Of a stretch of 64,000 bases of DNA, positions 29,224 through 39,545 are shown piece by piece. The number at the start of each line of letters is the position of its first letter. Position 1 is the stretch's first letter. Source of the DNA: Acidobacteria bacterium Ga0077534 (lineage in GTDB: Bacteria; Acidobacteriota; Blastocatellia; Pyrinomonadales; Pyrinomonadaceae); the NCBI GenBank assembly GCA_001464455.1, contig LNEI01000019.1:62001-126000 (forward strand), in the 5' to 3' direction. Below the pieces are notes generated by a model, which ran no database searches, was not told the DNA's origin, and was given only the letters and a program-made list of their open reading frames with translations. Made by a program: the position numbers and the translations under genes.

Positions 29224-29298
29224 GCGGAAGCCCGCGCGTGAGCAAGGGCGTAATACGAACGTTGAGTGTTACGCCCTTACTTACGTGCGGGCTTCTGC
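29224..29298. repeat. REP-like palindromic element, 30-bp arms
   Basis: GCGGAAGCCCGCGCGTGAGCAAGGGCGTAA (29224-29253) against TTACGCCCTTACTTACGTGCGGGCTTCTGC (29269-29298), 26/30 complementary. Confidence 0.9.
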
Positions 29299-29781
29299 AA
29301 TTAGTAATTCGTCGAGCTGCGCATAACTTGTCTCCATACCGTCTGTCATGCCGGTTTCGAGGGCCGCGTCGCGGTCGGTTTTCGAAGCATATTTTATTGT
29401 GGTCGCGACATTCGTGATGCCGTCGATCTCGTCGAACGTCACGGTGATGATCGACGGTTCGCCGCCCATGGAAATGCCCATGTTGCCCGGATCGAAAGCT
29501 TGTGTATGAACGATCTTGGCGTGCGGAATGACCTCCAAGACCTCGCCGGTGAATCCAAACTCCATGCCGTCTTCGTCATTGCGCCAACGCCATTGATACT
29601 CGCCGCCGACGCGCATATCCATATCGCAGACAGGCATCGACCAATTAGGCGGACCTGTACACCAGCGACGCAGTAGATCAGGTTCCATATAGGCCCGCCA
29701 CACCAGAGTGGCAGGGGCATCAAAGCTCCGTTTCACTAGCACCTCGGTTTCTGACGGCAGGCTTGCTTCGGCGGGGTTCAT
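29281..29781 (-). CDS. SRPBCC/AHSA1 family protein
   Basis: VKRSFDAPATLVWRAYMEPDLLRRWCTGPPNWSMPVCDMDMRVGGEYQWRWR. Confidence 0.9.
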   Translation of the reverse strand: MNPAEASLPSETEVLVKRSFDAPATLVWRAYMEPDLLRRWCTGPPNWSMPVCDMDMRVGGEYQWRWRNDEDGMEFGFTGEVLEVIPHAKIVHTQAFDPGNMGISMGGEPSIITVTFDEIDGITNVATTIKYASKTDRDAALETGMTDGMETSYAQLDELLIAEART

Positions 29782-30113
29782 ATCTTTTTCTCCTGTTTAT
29801 CTTTTTGTTTTAACTCTGCAAGCAAAGTATCGAGCTGCTCGTACCTCGACTCCCAGATCTTCCTGTATTGCTCTAACCACTCGTCGAGCTCTTTCATTTT
29901 GCCTATTTCGAGCTGGTAATAGATCTCGCGCCCTTTTTGCTCATGTCGCACAACTTCGCACTCGGTCAGAATGCGCAGATGTTTCGAAACCGCCTGCCGC
30001 GAGGTATCAAAATGCTCCGCAATAGCATTCGGCGTCATCGCCTGCAAAGCGATCAAAGCAATGATCGCCCGCCTGGTCGGATCAGCTATGGCCTGAAAAA
30101 TGTCTCGTTTCAT
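29778..30113 (-). CDS. ArsR-family winged-helix regulator
   Basis: MKRDIFQAIADPTRRAIIALIALQAMTPNAIAEHFDTSRQAVSKHLRILTECEVVRHEQKGREIYYQLE. Confidence 0.92.
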   Translation of the reverse strand: MKRDIFQAIADPTRRAIIALIALQAMTPNAIAEHFDTSRQAVSKHLRILTECEVVRHEQKGREIYYQLEIGKMKELDEWLEQYRKIWESRYEQLDTLLAELKQKDKQEKKI

Positions 30114-30180
30114 AACTTTGAACAGCAGTATGCAACCATTCAGTTGCATATGTCAAGTGCAACCGAACGGTTTCAGGAAG

Positions 30181-30328
30181 TCAGAACCGGGAGCGATAGC
30201 GACTGGGTTCTTGATAAAGATGAGTGACGATCGAGCAAAGAAGGCTCGAGCGATGGGAGTAAGACTATCTATAGACCTGTGTGTTGCCGAAGCCGAAGAA
30301 CCCAGTCGCTATCGCTCCCGGTTCTGAC
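30181..30328. repeat. 148-bp MITE/REP-like element with perfect 33-bp terminal inverted repeats
   Basis: GTCAGAACCGGGAGCGATAGCGACTGGGTTCTT (30181-30213) and its exact reverse complement (30296-30328). Confidence 0.93.
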
Positions 30329-31095
30329 CTGAGCCCACTCCAGCCCATTCGAGAGCCTTTTGTTCCTCGGCAAAGGTGCGGAACTCGATGACCTTGCCAT
30401 CGCGGAATGTGAATACGTCACCGGTGCGGCCTTCGAGCCAGTTGGTTTGGTCTTTTAGTCTAACGCGGACGTGGCAGGACACGACTATTTTGTCGCCAGT
30501 GACGACGAAGCGTTCCGGTTCGCAGGCACCTTCGGCCCATGTCGAACGGCCTTGATGCGACGTGTTCCCTGACGTCTTCGATGCCGTGAAATTCTCCGGC
30601 CATCGGTGATCCTTCGAACTCGATACGCACGATCTGCTCGTCGAAATCTCGAACGAACCCGTCAATATCACCGCGATTGAGTGCGGCGTAGGCGGCTTTC
30701 ACGGTTTCCGTCAAAGCGGTTCTCTCGACCATTTCGTTTATCGTTGCGGTCTCGCCGATCTCATAAAGACTGATCAGGCCATCCTCGATGGTGAAGATCT
30801 GGCGAACGGTCATATCGGCGAGCACGTTGCCCTGCAGATCTTTGACGATCTGGTGAACGGTGACGATGTCGCGGCCGTTCTCGTCCGTTTCGAAGTTTAG
30901 GGTCTCAAGCTCGGGCAGGATATTTTGGAATTGAGCAGTCCAATATTCGCGGACGGCATCGCGTCCGTAAATAAAACCGCCTTCCAGGCCGTTCGCCCAT
31001 TTCACGTCGGGCCGCATCAGCGAGATGATCGTCTCGATCTCACGTTTATTGAACGCATCGTACAGGCTTTGTAAAAATTCTTGATTCGTACTCAT
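30309..31095 (-). pseudogene. Duplicated SnoaL/NTF2-like protein, frameshifted in the second domain
   Basis: ORF 30460..31095 (…GIEDVREHVAS) continues in another frame as QGRSTWAEGACEPERFVVTGDKIVVSCHVRVRLKDQ...DVFTFRDGKVIEFRTF; the shift falls near 30550-30570. Confidence 0.75.
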
Positions 31096-31096
31096 A

Positions 31097-31570
31097 TCAA
31101 TCCCAATCGTTCTTGAGCATTAACTGTTCTAGCAAGTAAGCGTGATGCATCTCGTGAACGTAAAGATGGCGGAACATTATGAATACCGAATAGTGATCGA
31201 ACGCCTCGTGCACAGCGGATTTTTGCCATTCGGCGGGAGAAAGCTGTTGTAACCGCGTCACAAGAGCGGCACGTTCGCGGACGTACCGGTCGAGGCTTTC
31301 GTCGAGGTCTATGTCGAGCAGCGCTCCTGCTTCGTCTTCAGCCGAATTCTCGATAGTTTTGATGATCGGCTCCGGCGTAGATAAGATCAGATCAAGCCTG
31401 GCCCGAAACGCCACATCCGACTGCGACAAATGAACCGCGTGCTCATAAGCCGACCATTTACCCGCACTCGGCCGGCACTTCAGTATCTGCGGCGGCACCT
31501 CGCGGATCAGAGGAATGATCACGCCGGGCGCCGTTTCCAAGGCCAAAATTAAGGCGGCGGTAGAGTTCAT
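31097..31570 (-). CDS. DinB family protein
   Basis: LKCRPSAGKWSAYEHAVHLSQSDVAFRARLDLI ... MFRHLYVHEMHHAYLLEQL. Confidence 0.88.
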   Translation of the reverse strand: MNSTAALILALETAPGVIIPLIREVPPQILKCRPSAGKWSAYEHAVHLSQSDVAFRARLDLILSTPEPIIKTIENSAEDEAGALLDIDLDESLDRYVRERAALVTRLQQLSPAEWQKSAVHEAFDHYSVFIMFRHLYVHEMHHAYLLEQLMLKNDWD

Positions 31571-31582
31571 GGAGTTATAACA

Positions 31583-32218
31583 CTACCGGTATGCCGAAGC
31601 GGGAGGGTCGCCGCAGTAGGCCTTTTGGGTCGTGCCGAGAAGCTTGTGCTGGGCGTCAAAGGTATAGCGGCGAACGGAGCTGCGTTTGCCGCCGTTTAGG
31701 CAGTACTGACTCTCGTTTGTCGCCGCTCCGATATCCAAAAACCAAACGCGGGCAGCGGCGAGTTGCTTGGCATCGCTCGTATATTTGCCGCCGGCTAAGG
31801 CGTACGAATAAACGGCTCCGGTCTTGTCATCGATAACCAGTCGGAGTTTGTCGGCTTTTAGAGCGGCCTTATACGGAGCTTGTTTGGCAATGATGTCTTC
31901 GCTAAGTTTCTTTTGCCCGCCCGAGCACAACCTGTCATTTAGTTCTTTGACCGTGCCTTTCCACTCGATCTTGGGGAAGTCGATATCCTCCGACATGATC
32001 TCCTCAGGCACCTGCGTCGAAGGTAAAACGCCGCTCGCGATCATCTTGTTGTAAGACTCCACGCACCATTCGTACACGATCGGCGTCGGCCTTTTATGCT
32101 GCGCAGCCACGGTCCATTTCTTGAATTCACGGTAATGCGAATTCTCCTCAATGCCCTGCGCCCAGACTGAAAAGGGAAATGCCGCAAGCACCACTAAGCA
32201 AAAGAAAGCTCTCTTCAT
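31583..32218 (-). CDS. Hypothetical secreted protein
   Basis: Signal peptide MKRAFFCLVVLAAFPFSVWAQ. Confidence 0.7.
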   Translation of the reverse strand: MKRAFFCLVVLAAFPFSVWAQGIEENSHYREFKKWTVAAQHKRPTPIVYEWCVESYNKMIASGVLPSTQVPEEIMSEDIDFPKIEWKGTVKELNDRLCSGGQKKLSEDIIAKQAPYKAALKADKLRLVIDDKTGAVYSYALAGGKYTSDAKQLAAARVWFLDIGAATNESQYCLNGGKRSSVRRYTFDAQHKLLGTTQKAYCGDPPASAYR

Positions 32219-32330
32219 CTCAGTTCTCCTTATGCCAATTTAGATGGTCGTCGATTATATTCCCGAATTGGACTCTAATCAATCATTTTGATCCGGTCTA
32301 GGCACCGAATTCGGATCGCCGCTCTAACTT

Positions 32331-33437
<1,107 letters not shown>

Positions 33438-33530
33438 CTCAATTCTAACAAATTATCCTCGGTCAAACCGCTTGACACCTGTCGCCGGTCGAGAATACTA
33501 TTCGGCATCTCTATTATTGCTTTCGAATTT

Positions 33531-34496
33531 ATGAGGAAAGCCGTTTCAATATCTTTAATTCTTTTGTGTACCTCGTTTGTTTTCGGACAAACGAGACTTG
33601 CCGATACGACGGATGGGCATGTTCATATCCTGAGCGCGGAGTTGATAAGGATATGGAAAAAACTTGGTATCCCATTCTCGCGGCCCGACGAATATTACTC
33701 TGACATAGATGTCATTCTCAAAAACACGGCCGTCAAACGCATTGATCTGATATCGATGGGGCACGTCTACTCGTCAGCAGAATTTGGCGGGTTTAAGAAC
33801 GAGCGCGAACTGGTTGAGAACGAGAACAGTTACGTCGCGGCCAGCAGAGACAAGTACCCGAAGAAAATAAGGGCTTTCTGCAGTGTCGATCCGCTTCGGG
33901 ATTATGCGTTAGAGGAGCTAAACCGATGCCGAAGCAAGCTCAAGATGGACGGCGTAAAGCTCCATAATAACGCAAATCAGGTTTACCTTACCGTTCCCGC
34001 ACATCTGGAAAGGGTGAAGAAGGTCTTTGAATTTGCGGCGAAGTATCAGATGCCAATCTTGATGCATTTTGACAATGGTCACCGACGTTTTGGCGGACCG
34101 GACGTAAAGCTGCTCATTGATTCGATACTAGAAGATCTGCCGCCGGTGAATTTGCGGATCGCACATTTCGGCACATCGGGAGGATTTAACCCAAGGACGA
34201 AGGCGGTGATCGACGCCTTTCGCGAGCAGTTTCGCAATAATCCGCGGCTCCGAAAGCACACGATAACGTTTGATATCTCCGCCGTCGCTCTCGACAAGGA
34301 CAGTGAGGGCGTCCGCAGATTGACCGATGGAGAATTCGAAGAGCTTGCGATCTACGTACGTCGACTCGGGTTTGAACGGATCACGTTCGCGACCGATTAT
34401 CCGCTCTACACCCCGACGGAGTATCTCAAGATACTGCGAACCCGGCTAAAGCTGTCCGAGGTTGAGACCAAATTATTACTCATGCCAAAAAATTGA
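33531..34496 (+). CDS. Amidohydrolase family protein (secreted)
   Basis: Signal peptide, TTDGHVHIL, MPILMHFDNGH, ITFATDYPLYTPTEYL. Confidence 0.85.
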   Translation: MRKAVSISLILLCTSFVFGQTRLADTTDGHVHILSAELIRIWKKLGIPFSRPDEYYSDIDVILKNTAVKRIDLISMGHVYSSAEFGGFKNERELVENENSYVAASRDKYPKKIRAFCSVDPLRDYALEELNRCRSKLKMDGVKLHNNANQVYLTVPAHLERVKKVFEFAAKYQMPILMHFDNGHRRFGGPDVKLLIDSILEDLPPVNLRIAHFGTSGGFNPRTKAVIDAFREQFRNNPRLRKHTITFDISAVALDKDSEGVRRLTDGEFEELAIYVRRLGFERITFATDYPLYTPTEYLKILRTRLKLSEVETKLLLMPKN

Positions 34497-34522
34497 TACC
34501 CTGACCACAAGGCGGATCATTT

Positions 34523-35395
34523 ATGAAATTCGGACAAGTGCCAAATCCTGAGGAGATCGATTTTACGATCCCGACGGACCATGTTGACACGAAACGCGTG
34601 CTCGCAAGCTCCAACGCTAAAGATCTAAAGATCTACGTCGGCTGTGCTAAGTGGAACAGCAAGGATCTCAAGGGGTTTTACCCAAAAGGAGTGAAAGACG
34701 AGCTCGCGTATTACGCTTCACAGTTCAATTGTGTCGAGCTGAACGCGACGTTTTATAAACGCTACTGGGAGAAGCAATACACGGCTTGGCGCGAAGGCGT
34801 TCCGGATGGATTCAGATATTTTCCAAAGTTCACGCAGAGCATTACGCATTTTTCGCGGCTCAAGGACGTCGAGGAAAAGGTCGAGGAATTCATGGAGAAC
34901 GTCGTGTTCCTAAGGGAAAAGCTAGGCGGCCTCTTTCTGCAGATGCACAATAATTTCGGCGCGAAAGACTTCGACAGGGTTCAACGGTTCGTGGATAACT
35001 GGACGTATGACGTTCCGCTGGCGATGGAGTTTAGAAAGCAGGAGTGGTACGGCGACCCTGAGATCTCGGCTCAGCTTTATCACCTGCTCGAATCGAATGG
35101 CATTACAAACATTCTCGTCGACACCGCCGGCCGTCGCGATCTGATGCACATGCGGCTAACGACACCCAGGGCGTTTATTCGTTGGGTCGGTGCCAACGAT
35201 CCGGAATCTGATCGAGAAAGGCTAGACGAATGGGTCGAGCGGATCGCAGTTTGGAAAGAGCAGGGTCTCGAAGAGCTGGATTTCTTTGTCCACCAGAATG
35301 TCGAGAAAGAATCCCCGCTCCTCTCGGCATATTTCATCGAAAAGCTTAATAAAAAGATCGGGTCAAACCTGATACCGCCAAAGACTCTCGTCTGA
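34523..35395 (+). CDS. DUF72 domain-containing protein
   Basis: IYVGCAKWNSKDLKGFYPKG...YASQFNCVELNATFYKRY...RYFPKFTQSITH. Confidence 0.92.
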   Translation: MKFGQVPNPEEIDFTIPTDHVDTKRVLASSNAKDLKIYVGCAKWNSKDLKGFYPKGVKDELAYYASQFNCVELNATFYKRYWEKQYTAWREGVPDGFRYFPKFTQSITHFSRLKDVEEKVEEFMENVVFLREKLGGLFLQMHNNFGAKDFDRVQRFVDNWTYDVPLAMEFRKQEWYGDPEISAQLYHLLESNGITNILVDTAGRRDLMHMRLTTPRAFIRWVGANDPESDRERLDEWVERIAVWKEQGLEELDFFVHQNVEKESPLLSAYFIEKLNKKIGSNLIPPKTLV

Positions 35396-35400
35396 GAACG

Positions 35401-35853
35401 ATGCTAAAACTGGTTCGTACTGATGCAGATGACGCTGACCTTCATTCCCTTGTCGCACTCCTCGACGAGGAACTGAAATTGCGCGATCGCGACGATCATT
35501 ACTTCTTTGCGCAATTCAATAAGCTTGCTGGCCTGATCGGCGTGGTCGTCGCATATATCGATGACATTCCAGTCGGTTGCGGGGCTTTCAAGCAATTTTC
35601 AGATGCCGCGGCTGAGATCAAGCGAATGTTCGTCCAACCTGATCATCGCGGCAAACGCATAGCAGGACAGATCCTGACCGAACTGGAATCCTGGATCCTC
35701 GAATCAGGATTCACCGCCTGCGTCCTCGAAACCGGCTTCAAACAACCCGAAGCGATCGCCCTTTACAAACGCTCAGGCTACACCGAGATCCCGAACTACG
35801 GCCAGTACGCAGATGTCGCTTCAAGCGTTTGCATGAGAAAGACCCTTGGTTAA
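35401..35853 (+). CDS. GNAT family N-acetyltransferase
   Basis: EIKRMFVQPDHRGKRIAGQILTELESW...GFKQPEAIALYKRSGY. Confidence 0.93.
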   Translation: MLKLVRTDADDADLHSLVALLDEELKLRDRDDHYFFAQFNKLAGLIGVVVAYIDDIPVGCGAFKQFSDAAAEIKRMFVQPDHRGKRIAGQILTELESWILESGFTACVLETGFKQPEAIALYKRSGYTEIPNYGQYADVASSVCMRKTLG

Positions 35854-36021
35854 GCCGGTTATCCTAAATTGAGCTACCCGCCGCAGAGCACGTGCGATAC
35901 CGCACAGAATGTATTCCCGTTCGCACATACCCTTCCTACAGTGGGATCCCCAAAAAGTTCAGTTTAAAGAGCGCCGTGCCCTCGCGGCCCGCATCTACGA
36001 TCAAACATGGATCTCATTTTT

Positions 36022-36035
36022 ATGATTGAGATCAT
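36022..36035. promoter_or_regulatory. FNR/DNR-like box upstream of the cupin-qNOR cluster
   Basis: ATGAT-TGAG-ATCAT, matching TTGAT-N4-ATCAA at 8 of 10 specified positions; cupin start is 48 nt downstream. Confidence 0.55.
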
Positions 36036-36082
36036 TTTTTTCGATGCCGCCGGCCATTAGTGTTCAGATGTGGGGAAAAAAT

Positions 36083-36415
36083 ATGAAGCATGTACAACTA
36101 ATTAAAGAACTTGATCTCAACGCAGTGTCCGGCCTGCAAAGCGATAAAGAGGTGAGCGAGATATTCCGGGGACCTTTCCGCCGGATCGTGGAGGTGCGGC
36201 TGCAGAATGGCGCAGTGCTGTCGCGGCACAAGGCTGATGTACCCATCACGGTGCTGTGTCTATCGGGAAGCGGAACTTTTACCGCCGGCACGGATCTCGA
36301 GGATTCACAAGAACTGCGTGCCGGCACATTTCTCACATTAGAGTCGGGCATCGAACATGAAGTAATTGCCGCCCCCTCGCTTCACGTTCTTGTTACCAAA
36401 TTTACCGGCAGCTAA
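36083..36415 (+). CDS. Cupin domain protein
   Basis: PITVLCLSGSGTFTAG...ELRAGTFLTLESGIEHEVIA. Confidence 0.8.
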   Translation: MKHVQLIKELDLNAVSGLQSDKEVSEIFRGPFRRIVEVRLQNGAVLSRHKADVPITVLCLSGSGTFTAGTDLEDSQELRAGTFLTLESGIEHEVIAAPSLHVLVTKFTGS

Positions 36416-36435
36416 ACGGTTGCCGCGGAGGGAAA

Positions 36436-38682
36436 ATGAAAAAACTTTGGATCATATTTGGTGCAGTTTTTATCTTGTCGTTTGCAATTTTGGGATGGGT
36501 CGGCTCGGAGATCTTTCGTCAGGTGCCGCCGATCCCCAATCAGGTCGTCACGACGGACGGCGTTGTGTTGATCGTGCCTGAGCAGATCTCTGACGGCCAG
36601 AACGTCTGGCAGGCGATGGGTGGAATGCAGGTTGGTTCGATCTGGGGGCATGGTTCGTACGTCGCACCTGATTGGACGGCGGACTATCTACATCGGGAAT
36701 CACTATACATCCTGAATGAGTGGACGGCCGGCCGTTTCGGAGCAGATGGAAGCACGATGCCGAGCGAAGAGCGCGCCGCAATGGTTCAACGCCTTCAGGA
36801 CACCATGCGAAAAAACAGCTACGACCCGGCAACCCAAAAGCTAACGGTCGACCCTGTCAGAGCCAGAGCATTCGAGAATAATCTTGCTCATTACTCGCTT
36901 ATCTTCACCAATGGAAGCGACGAATATGCGATCCAGCGTAATGCACAATCCGATCCTACGCGGCTGCGACACCTAACATCATTCTTCTTCTGGACCGCAT
37001 GGGCGTCAGCGGCGAACCGGCCGGACAATACGATCTCGTATACGAGCAACTTCCCCTCCGAGCCGTTGGTCGGAAATTTCCCGACCAGCAGCTCGATAAT
37101 CTGGACGGGCGTCAGCGTGATCGCATTGATCCTGAGCATCGGAGCAATGGTCTGGTTCTACGCCGGATGGCACAAAGAAGCGACCTCGCCCGACACGCCA
37201 GACAGCGATCCACTCATTGGAGAGACGATCACGCCCTCGCAGAAAGCAACCGTTAAGTATTTTCTCGTCGTCTCGCTGCTCTTTCTGCTGCAAATAGTGA
37301 TGGGAATAATTACTGCGCATTACGGGGTGGAAGGCGGCGGATTCTACGGATTCCCGCTGGCCGACTATTTACCGTACGTCGTGACGCGCACGTGGCATGT
37401 GCAGCTGGGGATATTTTGGATAGCCACTGCATGGCTCGCGGCGGGCCTCTTTATCGCACCGTATATTTGCGGATATGAGCCGAAATTTCAACGCCTGGGC
37501 GTAAACGTCCTGTTCAGCGCATTGCTGATCGTCGTGCTCGGATCGATGGGCGGCCAATGGGCGAGCGTGATGCATCTGCTGCCGGGCGACCTTTGGTTCT
37601 GGTTCGGTCATCAGGGTTACGAATATGTCGACCTTGGCCGCGTCTGGCAGATTGCCCTGCTGGTCGGATTGCTCTTGTGGCTCGGCTTGGTCGCGAGGAG
37701 TGCGATCCCGGCGCTCAGGGCAGACGGCAGCCGGTCGCTGGTCGTGCTCTATTTGGTGACGACGGCGGGAATCGCGTTCTTTTACGCTCCCGGACTTTTC
37801 TGGGGAATGCGTTCACACCTGACGGTCGTCGAATATTGGCGATGGTGGGTCGTTCATCTGTGGGTCGAGGGCTTTTTTGAGGTCTTTGCGACCACCGTTA
37901 TCGCGTTCCTGTTTGCACGGCTAAAAGTGATAAGGGCCGATCACGCGGCATATGCTGCTCTATTTTCTGCGGCGATATACCTGAGCGGCGGCATCATCGG
38001 GACGCTTCATCACTTGTACTTCGCCGGTACGCCGACGGTAGCGATCGCATTCGGAGCGGTATTTAGCGCTCTTGAGATCGTCCCGCTTGTCTTTATCGGA
38101 TATGAGGCAATGGAAAATATCCGCCATTCGAGGGCGAGGCCGTGGCTCGCTCAATATAAGTGGATCGTTTACTTTTTTGTCGCGGTCGCATTCTGGAATC
38201 TGGTTGGTGCCGGTGTTTTTGGATTTATGATCAATCCGCCGATCGCCCTCTACTATATGCAAGGATTGAACACGACTGCGGTTCATGCCCATGGTGCGCT
38301 GTATGGCGTGTACGGGACCTTGGGTCTAGGGTTGCTGCTATTCTGCATGCGTGCGATGCAGCCACAGAGGATCTGGAATACAAAGCTGCTTGCTTTCGCT
38401 TTCTGGGCGATCAATATTGGAATGATGCTCGAGATACTGCTCAGCTTGCTTCCGATCGGCCTCCTTCAAACGTACCAATCGGTGTCGGTCGGCTATTGGT
38501 CGGCACGTAGCCCGGAATTCATGCAGACTGCGTTAATGTCGAATCTGCGATGGATGCGATTGTTTGGCGACACGATATTTGCGGTCGGCGCTGTGGCATT
38601 TGTTTGGTTCGCTTTACAGCTTATGCTTACACGCGGCAAGAACGGTCCAGCGAATGACGCATCTATCGCCGGACTCGAATAA
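36436..38682 (+). CDS. norZ: Quinol-dependent nitric-oxide reductase (NorZ/qNOR)
   Basis: ISDGQNVWQAMGGMQVGSIWGHGSYVAPDWTADYLHRES; ARTWHVQLGIFWIATAWLA; GIIGTLHHLYFAGTP; TTAVHAHGALYGVYG. Confidence 0.95.
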   Translation: MKKLWIIFGAVFILSFAILGWVGSEIFRQVPPIPNQVVTTDGVVLIVPEQISDGQNVWQAMGGMQVGSIWGHGSYVAPDWTADYLHRESLYILNEWTAGRFGADGSTMPSEERAAMVQRLQDTMRKNSYDPATQKLTVDPVRARAFENNLAHYSLIFTNGSDEYAIQRNAQSDPTRLRHLTSFFFWTAWASAANRPDNTISYTSNFPSEPLVGNFPTSSSIIWTGVSVIALILSIGAMVWFYAGWHKEATSPDTPDSDPLIGETITPSQKATVKYFLVVSLLFLLQIVMGIITAHYGVEGGGFYGFPLADYLPYVVTRTWHVQLGIFWIATAWLAAGLFIAPYICGYEPKFQRLGVNVLFSALLIVVLGSMGGQWASVMHLLPGDLWFWFGHQGYEYVDLGRVWQIALLVGLLLWLGLVARSAIPALRADGSRSLVVLYLVTTAGIAFFYAPGLFWGMRSHLTVVEYWRWWVVHLWVEGFFEVFATTVIAFLFARLKVIRADHAAYAALFSAAIYLSGGIIGTLHHLYFAGTPTVAIAFGAVFSALEIVPLVFIGYEAMENIRHSRARPWLAQYKWIVYFFVAVAFWNLVGAGVFGFMINPPIALYYMQGLNTTAVHAHGALYGVYGTLGLGLLLFCMRAMQPQRIWNTKLLAFAFWAINIGMMLEILLSLLPIGLLQTYQSVSVGYWSARSPEFMQTALMSNLRWMRLFGDTIFAVGAVAFVWFALQLMLTRGKNGPANDASIAGLE

Positions 38683-38685
38683 CAT

Positions 38686-39132
38686 ATGACAATGCGCGTC
38701 TTACAGATCGCGATACCGTTTATCTGGTTTGGGACGGTCGGCGCCATATCCTTTATGGAGGCGCCGCTCAAATTCCAGGCTCCGGGTATAACGATACCTC
38801 TCGGATTGGGGATCGGGCGGCTGGTATTCTTCACGCTCAACAAGATGGAGATCGTCTGTGCGTTACTGTTGCTTATCGCATTTTTTCGTGTCCGCAATAG
38901 CACGCGGACTATGCTCGTTGCCCTCGGCTTAGTTTTGCTTATCTTGCTTCTCGAAACGATCTGGCTGCTGCCCGTACTTGACGCCCGGGCCGAAATGGTG
39001 ATTGCGGGAACGGCACCGCCCTTCTCCAATTCTCATATTGTCTACATTGTTTTTGATGCAATTAAATTGATCGCTTTGGCAGTGCTAGGTATTGCGACGA
39101 CCCGGCGACTGATCTCAGGGAGTTCTGTATGA
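38686..39132 (+). CDS. Hypothetical integral membrane protein
   Basis: Multiple hydrophobic helices; sits between qNOR and truncated haemoglobin. Confidence 0.75.
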   Translation: MTMRVLQIAIPFIWFGTVGAISFMEAPLKFQAPGITIPLGLGIGRLVFFTLNKMEIVCALLLLIAFFRVRNSTRTMLVALGLVLLILLLETIWLLPVLDARAEMVIAGTAPPFSNSHIVYIVFDAIKLIALAVLGIATTRRLISGSSV

Positions 39133-39545
39133 GGCCGGACATTGAAAACCGTGTCGATATTGATCGGCTAATGCAGAGCTTTTACGAGCGAGCTTTGATC
39201 GACGAGGTTATCGGCTATATTTTCACCGACGTTGCTCATCTCGATCTAAATTCACACTTGCCGATCATTGGTGATTTTTGGGAGGCGATGTTGTTTCGCA
39301 CGGGCGATTACGCCGCACGCGGACGTAATCCGATGGAGGTACATCGACAACTGCATCTCAAATCGGCGTTCAAGCCGATTCACTTTTCTCGTTGGCTTGA
39401 AATGTTTGTGTCTTGTGTTGATGAGCAGTTTACGGGGCCGCGAGCTGAGTTTATTAAGATCAGAGCCCACGCGATCGCTAACCGCTTTCAGCAAAACCTC
39501 GGTTTGTCGGCTAGTCCCGAAGAAGCGTTTGGAGCGGAGCCGTAG
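39129..39545 (+). CDS. Group III truncated haemoglobin
   Basis: MQSFYERALIDEVIGYIFTDVAHLDLNSHLPIIGDFWEAMLF...HRQLHLKSAFKPIHFSRWLEMF. Confidence 0.88.
   Translation: MRPDIENRVDIDRLMQSFYERALIDEVIGYIFTDVAHLDLNSHLPIIGDFWEAMLFRTGDYAARGRNPMEVHRQLHLKSAFKPIHFSRWLEMFVSCVDEQFTGPRAEFIKIRAHAIANRFQQNLGLSASPEEAFGAEP

Noticed and set aside
36010-36033. Alternative wider palindrome GATCTCA-N10-TGAGATC upstream of the cupin
   Set aside because: Kept only as background; the tighter ATGAT-N4-ATCAT fits a known Crp/Fnr site better.
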